64,000 nucleotides of DNA from Sphingomonas aerophila (GTDB lineage: Bacteria; Pseudomonadota; Alphaproteobacteria; Sphingomonadales; Sphingomonadaceae). The position numbers and the translations under genes are program-made. The stretch spans positions 221,696-285,695 of the forward strand of contig NZ_JACIJK010000007.1 of assembly GCF_014199305.1 (NCBI RefSeq), in the 5' to 3' direction. The notes beneath the pieces were generated by a model. It searched no databases. It saw nothing but the letters and a program-made list of their open reading frames with translations, and was not told where the DNA came from. This document shows positions 28,621 through 36,401 of the stretch, in pieces (positions within the stretch are counted from its first letter, which is position 1; every line of letters begins with the position of its first letter).

Positions 28621-30351
28621 ATGTCTCTTTACACCCGCTTCGCCGCCCATCTTGATGCCGCGCTCGACGACCTGACCCTTGCGGGCAAGCTTCCCGAGGG
28701 GCTGGACCGCCGCAACGTCACGGTGGAGCCGCCGCGCGATGCCAGCCATGGCGACCTGGCGACCAATGCCGCGATGGTGCTGGCCAAGCCAGCCGCCACC
28801 AACCCGCGCGCGCTAGCAGAGGCGCTGGTCGCCGAACTGTCCAAGCTGCCCGAAGTAGAAGGCGCGAGCGTTGCCGGCCCGGGCTTCATCAACCTACGCC
28901 TGACCGCCGACACCTGGCGCGACGAGCTGGCGACGATCGCGCGCGATGCGGGCGCCTATGGCCGATCCTCGGTCGGTGACGGGATCACGGTTAACGTCGA
29001 ATATGTGTCGGCCAACCCGACCGGGCCGATGCACATGGGGCATTGCCGCGGCGCCGTGGTGGGTGACGCGCTGGCTAGCCTGCTCGAGTTCGCCGGACAT
29101 CGCGTGATCCGCGAGTACTACGTCAACGATGCCGGCGGCCAAGTCGACGTGCTCGCCCGCTCCGCGCACCTGCGCTACCGCGAGGCGCTGGGCGAAGACG
29201 TCGGCGCGGTGCCGGAGGGGCTGTATCCGGGTGACTATCTGGTCCCGGTCGGCCAGGCGCTCGCCGCCGAGTTCGGCGACCGGTATGCGTCGGCGCCCGA
29301 GAGCGAGTGGCTCGTCCTGTTCCGCACCCGCGCGGTGGCCGCGATGATGGACCTGATCCGCGCCGACCTGGCGCTGCTCGGCATTCACCACAACCTGTTC
29401 TCGTCGGAGGCCGAGTTGCAGGCGGCGGGCAAGCCGGAGGCGGCCGAAGCCGAACTGCGCAGCCGTGGCCTGGTTTATGATGGAACGCTGGAAGCGCCCA
29501 AGGGCGAGGTGCCCGATGATTGGGAGCCGGTGGAGCTGCCCTTGTTCCGGTCCACCGCGTTCGGCGACGATCAGGATCGCCCGATAAAGAAATCCAACGG
29601 GTCCTGGACCTATTTCGGTGCCGACCTCGCCTATCACTATCAAAAGGCGCAGAGCGCGGACCAGCTGATCGACATCTGGGGCGCGGACCATGCCGGTACG
29701 GTGAAGCGCATCGTCGCGGCGGTCGCCGCGCTGACGGGTGGGCAGACGCGGTTCGACGTGAAGCTTGTCCAGATGGTGCGGCTGTTGCGCGGTGGCGAGC
29801 CGGTGAAGATGTCCAAGCGGGCCGGCAACTTCGTGACGCTGGCTGACGTGGTGCGGGAAGTGGGGCGCGACGTGGTGCGCTTCACCATGCTGACCCGGCG
29901 GGCCGATGCGCAGATGGATTTCGACTTCGCCAAGGTGGTCGAGGCATCCAAGGACAACCCGGTTTTCTACGTCCAGTACGCCCATGCCCGTATCGCGTCG
30001 GTCGGCCGGCGTGCCGCGGCGGCGGGGATCAGCGTTGCGGGAACGCCCGACCTGTCCCGTCTTGACACCGATGAGCTGGAACTGGTGAAGCTCGCGGCGC
30101 AATTTCCGCGCACCGTGGAGATCGCTGCGGCGGCGCGTGAACCGCACCGGATCGCGTTTTATCTGTATGACTTGGCAGCCGCCTTTCACGCGCTGTGGAA
30201 CGTCGGTAATGACCGCCCGGACCGCCGCTTCATCCAGGAGGATGACGCAGGTATCAGCGGCGCGCGTCTGTTCTTGGCGAGCGGCATCGCGCAGATTATT
30301 CGTAACGGGCTCGACATCATGGGGGTCGAGGCGGTTTCGGAGATGAATTGA
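28621..30351 (+). CDS. argS: arginyl-tRNA synthetase
   Basis: Class I aminoacyl-tRNA synthetase charging tRNA-Arg. The HIGH-type motif is HMGH at 138-141 within [12 protein letters not shown]; the KMSKS-type motif is KMSKR at 396-400. The N-terminal additional domain and the C-terminal DALR anticodon-binding domain ([12 protein letters not shown]) are both present. Length 576 residues, normal. Its stop shares a base with the start of the following SPOR gene, an arrangement conserved in alphaproteobacteria. Confidence 0.96.
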   Translation: MSLYTRFAAHLDAALDDLTLAGKLPEGLDRRNVTVEPPRDASHGDLATNAAMVLAKPAATNPRALAEALVAELSKLPEVEGASVAGPGFINLRLTADTWRDELATIARDAGAYGRSSVGDGITVNVEYVSANPTGPMHMGHCRGAVVGDALASLLEFAGHRVIREYYVNDAGGQVDVLARSAHLRYREALGEDVGAVPEGLYPGDYLVPVGQALAAEFGDRYASAPESEWLVLFRTRAVAAMMDLIRADLALLGIHHNLFSSEAELQAAGKPEAAEAELRSRGLVYDGTLEAPKGEVPDDWEPVELPLFRSTAFGDDQDRPIKKSNGSWTYFGADLAYHYQKAQSADQLIDIWGADHAGTVKRIVAAVAALTGGQTRFDVKLVQMVRLLRGGEPVKMSKRAGNFVTLADVVREVGRDVVRFTMLTRRADAQMDFDFAKVVEASKDNPVFYVQYAHARIASVGRRAAAAGISVAGTPDLSRLDTDELELVKLAAQFPRTVEIAAAAREPHRIAFYLYDLAAAFHALWNVGNDRPDRRFIQEDDAGISGARLFLASGIAQIIRNGLDIMGVEAVSEMN

Positions 30352-31091
30352 TGCCGGACGAGATGGACCTGCGCCCTTCTCAGATCCACGAGGAAGACCG
30401 GCTGCCCTGGCTCGAAACGGTGGAACCGGACGAGCCGCGAGGCCCGGGGGCGGGCCGCGTGGTCGCGTCCGTGCTTCTGGGGCTGGTGGTGCTCGCCGGC
30501 CTGGTCTGGGGTATCTACAAGCTGCAACGCGCCAGCCAGAGCCCGGACGGCCAGCTGATCGCGGCGCAGGAGGGCAGCTACAAGGTGCGTCCGACGGACC
30601 CCGGCGGGATGAAGGTAAAGGGCGAGGGCGATGCCGCCATCGCGACCAGCGCGGGCAAGGGATCGGGCACGGGCGCGATCGACCTCGGCGCGATGCCCGA
30701 AGCACCCGTTTCAGGCCGGCGCCAGGTCGCGCAACCGGACAAGCAGGACGATGGAGCCGCCAGCGCGGTGGCAGCGGTGCCGGCGTCTGGCGGCAAGCTG
30801 AAGGCGACCGCCCCGGTCGGCGCGAACCGGCCGGCGGCGGCGCCGATCCCGGCGGGCGGATCGCTGGTTCAGCTTGGCGCCTATCCCAGCGAGAGCGTGG
30901 CCAATGCGGCCTGGACCAGCTTTTCCAAGCGGTTCGGCTATATCGCCCAGCTCGGCAAGTCGGTGCAGCCAGTCGCCACCGGAGGGCGGACGCTGTATCG
31001 CCTGCGCGTGAACGCCGGCAGCGCCAACCAGGCAGCCGATATTTGCGGGCGGCTGCGCGTCGCGGGCGAAAGCTGCTTTGTCGCATCATAG
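30351..31091 (+). CDS. bitopic SPOR-domain protein
   Basis: A 246-residue inner-membrane protein: acidic cytoplasmic N-terminus, one membrane segment at about residues 37-56 (VVASVLLGLVVLAGLVWGIY), a low-complexity linker, and a C-terminal SPOR domain from about residue 167 (GSLVQLGAYPSESVANAAW to ESCFVAS). SPOR domains bind septal peptidoglycan lacking stem peptides, so this is likely a septum-localised division accessory protein. The ATG shares a base with the argS stop; an in-frame TTG just upstream is less likely. nagZ follows on the same strand. Confidence 0.85.
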   Translation: MPDEMDLRPSQIHEEDRLPWLETVEPDEPRGPGAGRVVASVLLGLVVLAGLVWGIYKLQRASQSPDGQLIAAQEGSYKVRPTDPGGMKVKGEGDAAIATSAGKGSGTGAIDLGAMPEAPVSGRRQVAQPDKQDDGAASAVAAVPASGGKLKATAPVGANRPAAAPIPAGGSLVQLGAYPSESVANAAWTSFSKRFGYIAQLGKSVQPVATGGRTLYRLRVNAGSANQAADICGRLRVAGESCFVAS

Positions 31092-31141
31092 GCCATAGCG
31101 GCGCATGACGGGCCGTGTGCGACACGCTACACGGCCCGGTC

Positions 31142-32152
31142 ATGAAGCCCGTGATCTTCGGCCTTTCCGGCCCCGAACTGACACCTGACGAACGCGCCTT
31201 CTTCATCGAAGCGGCGCCGGCGGGATTTATCCTGTTCCGCCGCAACATCGAGGACCGGGCGCAGGTAAAAGCGCTGACCGACAGCCTGCGTTCGCTGTTG
31301 GGGCGCGACGACCTGCCGATCCTGATCGATCAGGAGGGCGGCAGGGTCGCGCGGATGGGTCCGCCCGAATGGCCGGCCTTTCCCGCCGGTCCGGCCTTTG
31401 ACGCGCTGTACGATATCGCACCGATGTCCGCGATCGAGGCCGCGCGCGCCAACGCCCATGCGATCGGCCTGATGCTGAGCGAGGTCGGCGTGAGCGTCGA
31501 CTGCCTGCCGTTGCTGGATGTGGCCGGGGCGGAGACGGCAGAGATCATCACCTGCCGTGCCTATGGCCGTGAGCCGATGCGGGTGGCGGCCATGGGGCGG
31601 GCGGTGCTGGAAGGATTGGCGGCAGGCGGGGTCGTTGGCGTCGTCAAGCATATGCCGGGGCACGGGCGCGCGTTGGTCGATTCGCACCTGACGCTGCCGA
31701 CCGTGACCGCGAGCGACGAGGAGCTGCAGGTGGATCTTGCCCCGTTCAAGGCGCTGGCGAGCGCGCCGATGGGCATGACCAGCCACATCGTGTTCACCGC
31801 CTGGGACGCCGAGCGCCCGGCGACCCTATCGCCAACCGTCATCGACGAGGTGATCCGCAGTCGCATCGGCTTTGACGGGCTGTTGATGACCGACGACATC
31901 GACATGAAAGCGCTGTCGGGAAGCGCCGGGGACAAGGCCGCGGGTGCGATTTCCGCGGGATGCGACCTGGTGCTGGATTGCTGGGCAAGGATGGACGAGA
32001 TGGTCGAGATCGCGGCCCGGTTGCCCGACATCACGCCGCGCGCTGCCGAACGGCTCGCCCGGGCGATGGGCAGCGTTGGCCGCCCCAGCGGTGATTTCGA
32101 TGCGCTGATCGACACCCGCGACCGGCTTCTGGCGCTGTCATCGGCCGGGTGA
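31142..32152 (+). CDS. nagZ: beta-N-acetylhexosaminidase NagZ (GH3), peptidoglycan recycling
   Basis: Cytosolic glycosidase releasing GlcNAc from anhydromuropeptides. GH3 NagZ motifs: LIDQEGGRVARM, the catalytic His/Asp loop KHMPGHGRALVDSH, and the nucleophile aspartate in LLMTDDIDM. Length 336 residues from the ATG of MKPVIFGLSG; an in-frame start nine codons earlier is weaker. It belongs to an argS-SPOR-nagZ run. In many alphaproteobacteria scpA and scpB come next; here tatA follows after 84 bases. Confidence 0.93.
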   Translation: MKPVIFGLSGPELTPDERAFFIEAAPAGFILFRRNIEDRAQVKALTDSLRSLLGRDDLPILIDQEGGRVARMGPPEWPAFPAGPAFDALYDIAPMSAIEAARANAHAIGLMLSEVGVSVDCLPLLDVAGAETAEIITCRAYGREPMRVAAMGRAVLEGLAAGGVVGVVKHMPGHGRALVDSHLTLPTVTASDEELQVDLAPFKALASAPMGMTSHIVFTAWDAERPATLSPTVIDEVIRSRIGFDGLLMTDDIDMKALSGSAGDKAAGAISAGCDLVLDCWARMDEMVEIAARLPDITPRAAERLARAMGSVGRPSGDFDALIDTRDRLLALSSAG

Positions 32153-32236
32153 CGGATCGGCCGCGATCACAGGCTTTGCCAGTAGTAATGCCTGCCAAGG
32201 CGGCCTAGATAACACATAGCTTCAGGAGTAATCGTC

Positions 32237-32485
32237 ATGGGCGGCTTCAGCCCCATTCACCTGCTCGTCCTTGCCGTTGTGGCCATTTTGCTGCTCGGCG
32301 GCGGGCGCTTTTCCAACCTGATGGGCGACGTCGCCAAGGGTGTGAAGAACTTCAAGAAAGGCATGGCGGAAGAGGAAGAGAACTCCTCCAAGCCATCGGC
32401 GCGCATCGAGTCGCAAAAAGCGGCGGAGCCGGCGTTCGATCGCGACGGTAATCGCGTTCGCGACGGACTGCGCGACGACGCCTGA
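32237..32485 (+). CDS. tatA: Sec-independent protein translocase subunit TatA
   Basis: Forms the pore-like element of the twin-arginine pathway. One hydrophobic helix at about residues 7-22, the FSNLMGDVAKGVKNFKKG hinge and amphipathic helix (the FG of many TatA proteins appears as RF), then a charged tail. Length 82 residues. A clear AGGAG ribosome site precedes the ATG. First gene of tatABC; TatB follows after 53 bases. Confidence 0.93.
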   Translation: MGGFSPIHLLVLAVVAILLLGGGRFSNLMGDVAKGVKNFKKGMAEEEENSSKPSARIESQKAAEPAFDRDGNRVRDGLRDDA

Positions 32486-32538
32486 CCCTTGTTCACCTTG
32501 ACCGTGTGTGGCCAGCCTGATGTGAGCGGGGGGCGCTG

Positions 32539-32907
32539 ATGTTCAACGTCGATCCGTCCGAGCTGATGCTCGTCGCTTTTGTGGCATTGGTGGTCATTGG
32601 CCCCAAGGATCTGCCCAAGGCGATGCGCATCGTCGGCTATTGGGTCGGGCGCGCGCGCGGTGTTGCCCGCCAGTTCCGCCAGGGTTTTGACACCATGGTC
32701 CGCGAGGCCGAATTGGCGGAGATGGAGAAGAAGTGGGCGGAGGAGAATGAGCGGATCATGCGCGAGCACGCCAATCCTGCTCCTGAACCGGTCGCCGGGG
32801 TCGCTGCGATCGATGACACCCAGGAGCCGGTGATGGTGGAGCAGCCGCATGTTTCGCCCGCGCCCGAGGGTACGCCGCCTCACCGCGGGGATGGAGTGAC
32901 TTCGTGA
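32539..32907 (+). CDS. tatB: Sec-independent protein translocase subunit TatB
   Basis: Receptor component that forms the twin-arginine-binding site with TatC. MFNVDPSELMLVAFVALVVIGPKDLPKAM contains the membrane helix and the GPKDLP motif that distinguishes TatB; a long amphipathic, Glu/Arg-rich helix (VREAELAEMEKKWAEE) and a Pro/Glu-rich tail follow. Length 122 residues. Its stop overlaps the GTG of tatC by four bases, so the two are translationally coupled. Confidence 0.93.
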   Translation: MFNVDPSELMLVAFVALVVIGPKDLPKAMRIVGYWVGRARGVARQFRQGFDTMVREAELAEMEKKWAEENERIMREHANPAPEPVAGVAAIDDTQEPVMVEQPHVSPAPEGTPPHRGDGVTS

Positions 32908-33698
32908 CGGACGTCCATGGCGCGGCGGTGAATGACGAGCTGGAGGACAGCCGGGCACCATTGCTCGACCACCTGATCGAGCTGCGCCGCCGCTTGCTGT
33001 ACTGCATTGCTGCCGTCGCGCTGTCGTTCGGCGTGGCCCTGTACTTTTCCGAGCCGATCTTCGCCTTCCTGCTGCAGCCGTTGAAGGCGGCGGGGCAGAG
33101 CACAGTAATCTACACGCAGATATTCGAAGCGTTCTTCGTGCAGGTGAAAGTCGCCTTTTTCTCGGCGATGATGATCAGCTTTCCGGTGATCGCAAACCAG
33201 CTGTGGCAGTTCGTCGCGCCGGGCCTGTACCGCAAGGAAAAGCGGGCGCTGTTGCCGTTCCTGTTCGCGACTCCTGTGCTGTTTCTGATGGGCGCGGCGC
33301 TCGCTTACTTCGTCGCGGTGCCGATGGCGCTGCACTATCTGCTCGGCTTCCAGGGCGACGTAGGGGGCGTCAAGCGCGAGGCGTTGCCGGCGATCGGCAA
33401 TTACCTGTCGTTCGTGATGCAGTTCCTGTTCGGCTTCGGCACCGCGTTCCTGTTGCCGGTGCTGTTGATGCTGCTGGAGCGTGCCGGAATCGTGACCCGC
33501 AAAGGCCTGATCGGCGCGCGTCGTTACGCGATCGTGGGTGCGACGGCGATTGCGGCTGTGCTGACCCCTCCCGACTTGATGAGCCAGGTGTTGCTCGCGG
33601 TCCCGCTGATCATCCTCTACGAGCTGGCGATCATCGGCATCTGGTTCACCGAGCGCCGCCGCGCCAAGGAAGCGAGCGTACCGACGGTCGTCGAGTGA
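32904..33698 (+). CDS. tatC: Sec-independent protein translocase subunit TatC
   Basis: Six-helix membrane protein that recognises twin-arginine signal peptides. The N-terminal PLLDHLIELRRRLLYC is the family signature; FFVQVKVAFFSAMMISFPV and QLWQFVAPGLYRKEKR follow. Length 264 residues with a GTG start. At least one protein in this window, the serine hydrolase at 56078, has a Tat-like signal and could be a client. No intrinsic terminator is seen on the plus strand after it. Confidence 0.95.
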   Translation: MTDVHGAAVNDELEDSRAPLLDHLIELRRRLLYCIAAVALSFGVALYFSEPIFAFLLQPLKAAGQSTVIYTQIFEAFFVQVKVAFFSAMMISFPVIANQLWQFVAPGLYRKEKRALLPFLFATPVLFLMGAALAYFVAVPMALHYLLGFQGDVGGVKREALPAIGNYLSFVMQFLFGFGTAFLLPVLLMLLERAGIVTRKGLIGARRYAIVGATAIAAVLTPPDLMSQVLLAVPLIILYELAIIGIWFTERRRAKEASVPTVVE

Positions 33699-33809
33699 CC
33701 TGATGCCGCGGCTGGTGAAGTTCGGGCAGGCGCCTTTGCGGTTGTATCGGTTCGCTCGACCGGGGCGCTGAAACAGCCGGCCATGCATTCGAAGCGCATG
33801 TAATAGCAA

Positions 33810-33839
33810 AACGGCTCCCCGCGGTCGCGAGGAGCCGTT
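33810..33839 (-). terminator. intrinsic terminator of the entericidin gene
   Basis: Perfect 9-bp inverted repeat AACGGCTCC/GGAGCCGTT with a 12-base GC-rich loop; on the minus strand the stem ends in TTTTG. It begins 25 bases after the entericidin stop. Confidence 0.75.
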
Positions 33840-33863
33840 CGTCGGTCTGAGTGCAGGTGCGCC

Positions 33864-33998
33864 TTACTTGGCGTTGTCGGCCGTCTTAGCCACCGTGCTG
33901 CCGGCTGAGCTCACGTCCTTGCCAACGCCCTCAACGGTGTTGCATGCCGAAACCAGCAGCACGCCCGCGACCAGCGCGAGCTTCAGAGCCTTGTTCAT
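33864..33998 (-). CDS. entericidin A/B-type small lipoprotein
   Basis: A 44-residue lipoprotein precursor. A lysine-containing n-region and a hydrophobic stretch lead to the lipobox LLVSAC with C19 as the predicted lipidated residue; the mature peptide (NTVEGVGKDVSSAGSTV onward) matches the short amphipathic entericidin type. A GGAGG ribosome site lies seven bases before the ATG. Entericidins are common members of alphaproteobacterial general-stress regulons, and this one lies next to that regulatory locus with a possible EcfG promoter upstream. No separate antidote-type partner is visible here. Confidence 0.8.
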   Translation of the reverse strand: MNKALKLALVAGVLLVSACNTVEGVGKDVSSAGSTVAKTADNAK

Positions 33999-34032
33999 CT
34001 AATCCTCCGAAAGGCGGAAATGCCGATAGCGA

Positions 34033-34058
34033 AATGATCGGCACGCGTCGGAGGTTCC
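34033..34058 (-). promoter_or_regulatory. possible EcfG-type promoter for entericidin
   Basis: On the minus strand GGAAC is followed after 17 bases by CATT; the EcfG consensus in alphaproteobacteria is GGAAC-N16-17-CGTT, so the -35 is perfect and the -10 differs at one base. The distance to the entericidin ATG (about 35 bases from the -10) suits a promoter. Confidence 0.4.
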
Positions 34059-34090
34059 GGATAAGGGCCAAGGATGTTGGGGGAAAACTA

Positions 34091-34141
34091 AGGCCCGGAA
34101 GCGCCACCGGGGGGGGGGGAGGGGTGGGCGCTTCCGGGCCT
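34091..34141 (-). terminator. terminator of the nepR-phyP unit with a G-run in its loop
   Basis: A perfect 15-bp inverted repeat (AGGCCCGGAAGCGCC and its complement) encloses a 21-base loop containing 11 consecutive guanines on the plus strand. On the minus strand the stem is followed by TAGTTTTC, so it should end transcription coming from the histidine kinase gene 125 bases away. Confidence 0.7.
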
Positions 34142-34265
34142 ATGTCAAGGATAGCGAGAGCGGGGGGGCATAAGGTCGCTATCCGAAGACAAGAACGGTG
34201 CGCGTGACGCGTGGTTCCAAGCCCCCAGACATTTTTCATTCACCTGTTGATTTTTAGCGGTTGTT

Positions 34266-35882
34266 TCAGTCGCGCCCGACGATGCTGATCGCGATTTCAT
34301 ACGCGCCGCTAAGGGGATCGTGGTGCAAGCGGGAGCGGAGCTGGCGGGCCAGCCCTTCCAGCACGCGACCGTAGCGAAGCGCTGCGCTTTCGTGCAGCCG
34401 GTCGCTTTCAACATAAGCCCGCGAGATCACGCGCAGGATGCCACGCGCGGGGTCGTCCTCCGCCTGGCTCAGCGCGATGCGGATCTGCGCAGCAGGGTCC
34501 ACGGTCATGGCGAGCTCAATCGTCTCCGTCAGCAGGAAGGCGACTGCGACCGCGACGTCCTGGGTCACGAACAAGGGCGCTACATCGAGGCTTATGCCGA
34601 GCCCGGAACTGCCCGACGGAGCACTCGCGCGGATGCTGCTGGTCAGTTCGCCAATGGCGGCTCGTAGGTTCAGGCCGCGATTTTCCTCCATTTCGGCGAA
34701 GTGGTTGCGGTGAACCACGGCCAGGGCATCCACCCGCCGCTGGATCGAGGCATAAGCGGCGGCGGCGTCCGCGCTCGGCGCGCCGCGGGCGTGAAAGTTG
34801 ATCAGGCTGGCGATGACCTGAAGGTTGTTCTTGACGCGATGGTGGACCTCTCGCGTCAGCTTGGTCTGGCGCACCAACCCCTCCGCCAGGCCTGCCTCGT
34901 GAGCGGCAACCGTGCGACTGATGGATCGGAAGGTGTCGCCAAGCTCCCGGATCTCCTGCGCCGGGGCATCGCGGGCCATGCCGGGGTCCATGACCTCGCC
35001 CGGTGAAAAGGCGGCAACGGCGGAGCGCAACTGCCGCAAGGGACGGATCAGCAACCGGTCGACGACGAACCAGCCGATCCCGGCCGCTGCCGCCCACATC
35101 AGGAGTGGCAGCAGCATCGCTACGATGAAGGACGACGAAATCGGCGCGCTGCGCACGCTGGTGCGCAAGGTCAGGTCGGCAATGCCGAGTTCGGGCGAGG
35201 TGGTTTCCGTTCGTGCGAAGGTGCTGAAGTCTTCTTCGGGTGACAGGTCCAGCACTTGATCATCATGGACCAGTGCGGTTCGAAACAGGCCAGCACGACC
35301 GCTGGGTGTTCCCAGCCGTTCCAGGAAATCCGAGGGGAACAGCGCCCGTGCGACGAGCCCCGTGCCGGGCGCGGCGGTGGCCATCACCAGACCGCGGCCG
35401 GGCAGAACGGTGGCGACCACTTCGCCCGATCGGACAGGCGGAAGCGTCGCTGGTGCCGCAATCGGCTGACCGCACAACAATTGACCGTTTCGGCCGATGA
35501 TCGCGAAGCGGGTTCCCATCGAAGCCTGTTGCGCGAAAACGCCCTGCACGCGCGCGCAGCTGGGCGCATCGGCTGCATCGGAACCGAGTGCGGCCGCTGC
35601 CGTGCGCAGCGCCGTCATGTCGCCGATCAGTTCGATGGCGATCGCGCGGGCGCTTTCGTCAGCCGCAACGCGCAGACGCGCCCGCGCCTCCGCGTCGGCC
35701 AATCGGGTTGTCTGAAGGGTCGCGATCATCGCGATAAGGGCGAGCGGAAGCAGTGCCGCGCTGAGGATCAGGAACAGCTTGGCCCCGGTCGGCATCCGGG
35801 TGAACAACGAGCGCGCCTGGCGCGGGGTGTCGCCCACTTCTTCGGTGTCGACCGGTTCAGGAATAGCGGAAGCTGAGGCCAT
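34266..35882 (-). CDS. phyP: PhyP-like membrane histidine kinase family protein (HisKA_2) with degenerate ATPase region
   Basis: Membrane sensor of 538 residues in the general-stress locus. Membrane helices at about 35-57 and 251-275 flank a periplasmic sensor; a HAMP-like segment and then the HPXK/HWE-class dimerisation motif EVHHRVKNNLQVIAS follow, with H348 as the phospho-histidine. The C-terminal region lacks recognisable ATP-binding boxes: the expected asparagine in the N box is replaced (LLTETIELAMT) and no DxGxG or GxGxG loop is seen. In Sphingomonas melonis PhyP at the equivalent locus acts as a negative regulator, a phosphatase toward PhyR. The gene follows nepR by 11 bases and its start lies in a hairpin. 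Confidence 0.8.
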   Translation of the reverse strand: MASASAIPEPVDTEEVGDTPRQARSLFTRMPTGAKLFLILSAALLPLALIAMIATLQTTRLADAEARARLRVAADESARAIAIELIGDMTALRTAAAALGSDAADAPSCARVQGVFAQQASMGTRFAIIGRNGQLLCGQPIAAPATLPPVRSGEVVATVLPGRGLVMATAAPGTGLVARALFPSDFLERLGTPSGRAGLFRTALVHDDQVLDLSPEEDFSTFARTETTSPELGIADLTLRTSVRSAPISSSFIVAMLLPLLMWAAAAGIGWFVVDRLLIRPLRQLRSAVAAFSPGEVMDPGMARDAPAQEIRELGDTFRSISRTVAAHEAGLAEGLVRQTKLTREVHHRVKNNLQVIASLINFHARGAPSADAAAAYASIQRRVDALAVVHRNHFAEMEENRGLNLRAAIGELTSSIRASAPSGSSGLGISLDVAPLFVTQDVAVAVAFLLTETIELAMTVDPAAQIRIALSQAEDDPARGILRVISRAYVESDRLHESAALRYGRVLEGLARQLRSRLHHDPLSGAYEIAISIVGRD

Positions 35883-35891
35883 GTGGCCTCC
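35876..35891 (-). promoter_or_regulatory. inverted repeat spanning the phyP ribosome site and start codon
   Basis: GAGGCCA-2-TGGCCTC is a perfect inverted repeat. In the mRNA the left arm contains the GGGAGG ribosome site and the right arm lies within the first codons, with the ATG in the loop. Folding would hide the ribosome site and keep phyP translation low unless ribosomes from nepR open it. Confidence 0.45.
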
Positions 35892-35893
35892 CG

Positions 35894-36157
35894 TTAGTTA
35901 AGCTTGCCGAGCAGGTCGAGCAGATCGTCCGGCACTGCCTCGCTCACTGTTTCCTGGTACACCGAACGCAGGGCTGAACCCATGTCGCGGTCACGCCCAG
36001 GCAGCGATTTCGTGCGTGAAAACTGGTCCCGCGGCGAAAGTTGATCGTTCGATGCGCCGGTCCCCGACTGGGTCGTAGCATCCACCACTGGCGAGTCGAC
36101 GGAAACGACGGGGGGCGCGGCGTGCGCTTTCTTCTGCGTTTCCCGGCCCGAACTCAA
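35894..36157 (-). CDS. nepR: anti-sigma factor NepR
   Basis: Binds EcfG and keeps it from RNA polymerase until phosphorylated PhyR titrates NepR away. The conserved part is the last 30 residues, MGSALRSVYQETVSEAVPDDLLDLLGKLN, which include both sigma/PhyR-binding helices; the N-terminal half is low-complexity and probably disordered. There is no usable ATG before the core; I chose a TTG preceded by an AAGGGGG ribosome site six bases upstream, giving 87 residues. phyP lies immediately downstream. An EcfG-like promoter about 95 bases upstream suggests feedback control. Confidence 0.85.
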   Translation of the reverse strand: MSSGRETQKKAHAAPPVVSVDSPVVDATTQSGTGASNDQLSPRDQFSRTKSLPGRDRDMGSALRSVYQETVSEAVPDDLLDLLGKLN

Positions 36158-36251
36158 CGACTTCCCCCTTGGACGGCCACTATGGGCTTCGACAGGCACA
36201 AACGCTGCCGGGCCAAAACCGGCCCGCAGCGCGCAAGTTACTGGGCGATGA

Positions 36252-36276
36252 AACCAAAGCGCTGCTCGATGGTTCC
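36252..36276 (-). promoter_or_regulatory. candidate EcfG promoter of nepR-phyP
   Basis: Minus-strand GGAAC at 36276-36272, a 16-base spacer and GGTT at 36255-36252; the consensus is GGAAC-N16-17-CGTT, so eight of nine key bases match. It would give a leader of about 85 bases to the nepR start. A small GC-rich hairpin (36205-36229) lies in that leader. Confidence 0.5.
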
Positions 36277-36401
36277 CCGCCCAGTCGAAAAAACCGCGTA
36301 CGCCCCCGGGGGATCGGGCACGGTCTTTCGTCATCATGGCATTGCCCGGCGTCCGCCCCTGGCCCAAAGGGGTCGCCGCTCATCAGGAGATACCCACGCC
36401 C

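Noticed and set aside
28894..31248. 784-codon minus-strand frame opposite argS and the SPOR gene
   Set aside because: Shadow of argS; the composition is Arg/His/Gln-rich with no recognisable motif.
36205..36229. GC-rich hairpin between nepR and phyR considered as a terminator
   Set aside because: No T-run follows on either strand and it lies within the probable nepR leader.
36158..36367. Upstream extension of nepR to a 157-codon frame
   Set aside because: The extension overlaps the candidate promoter and the leader and has no NepR similarity; a TTG with a good ribosome site gives a normal NepR length.
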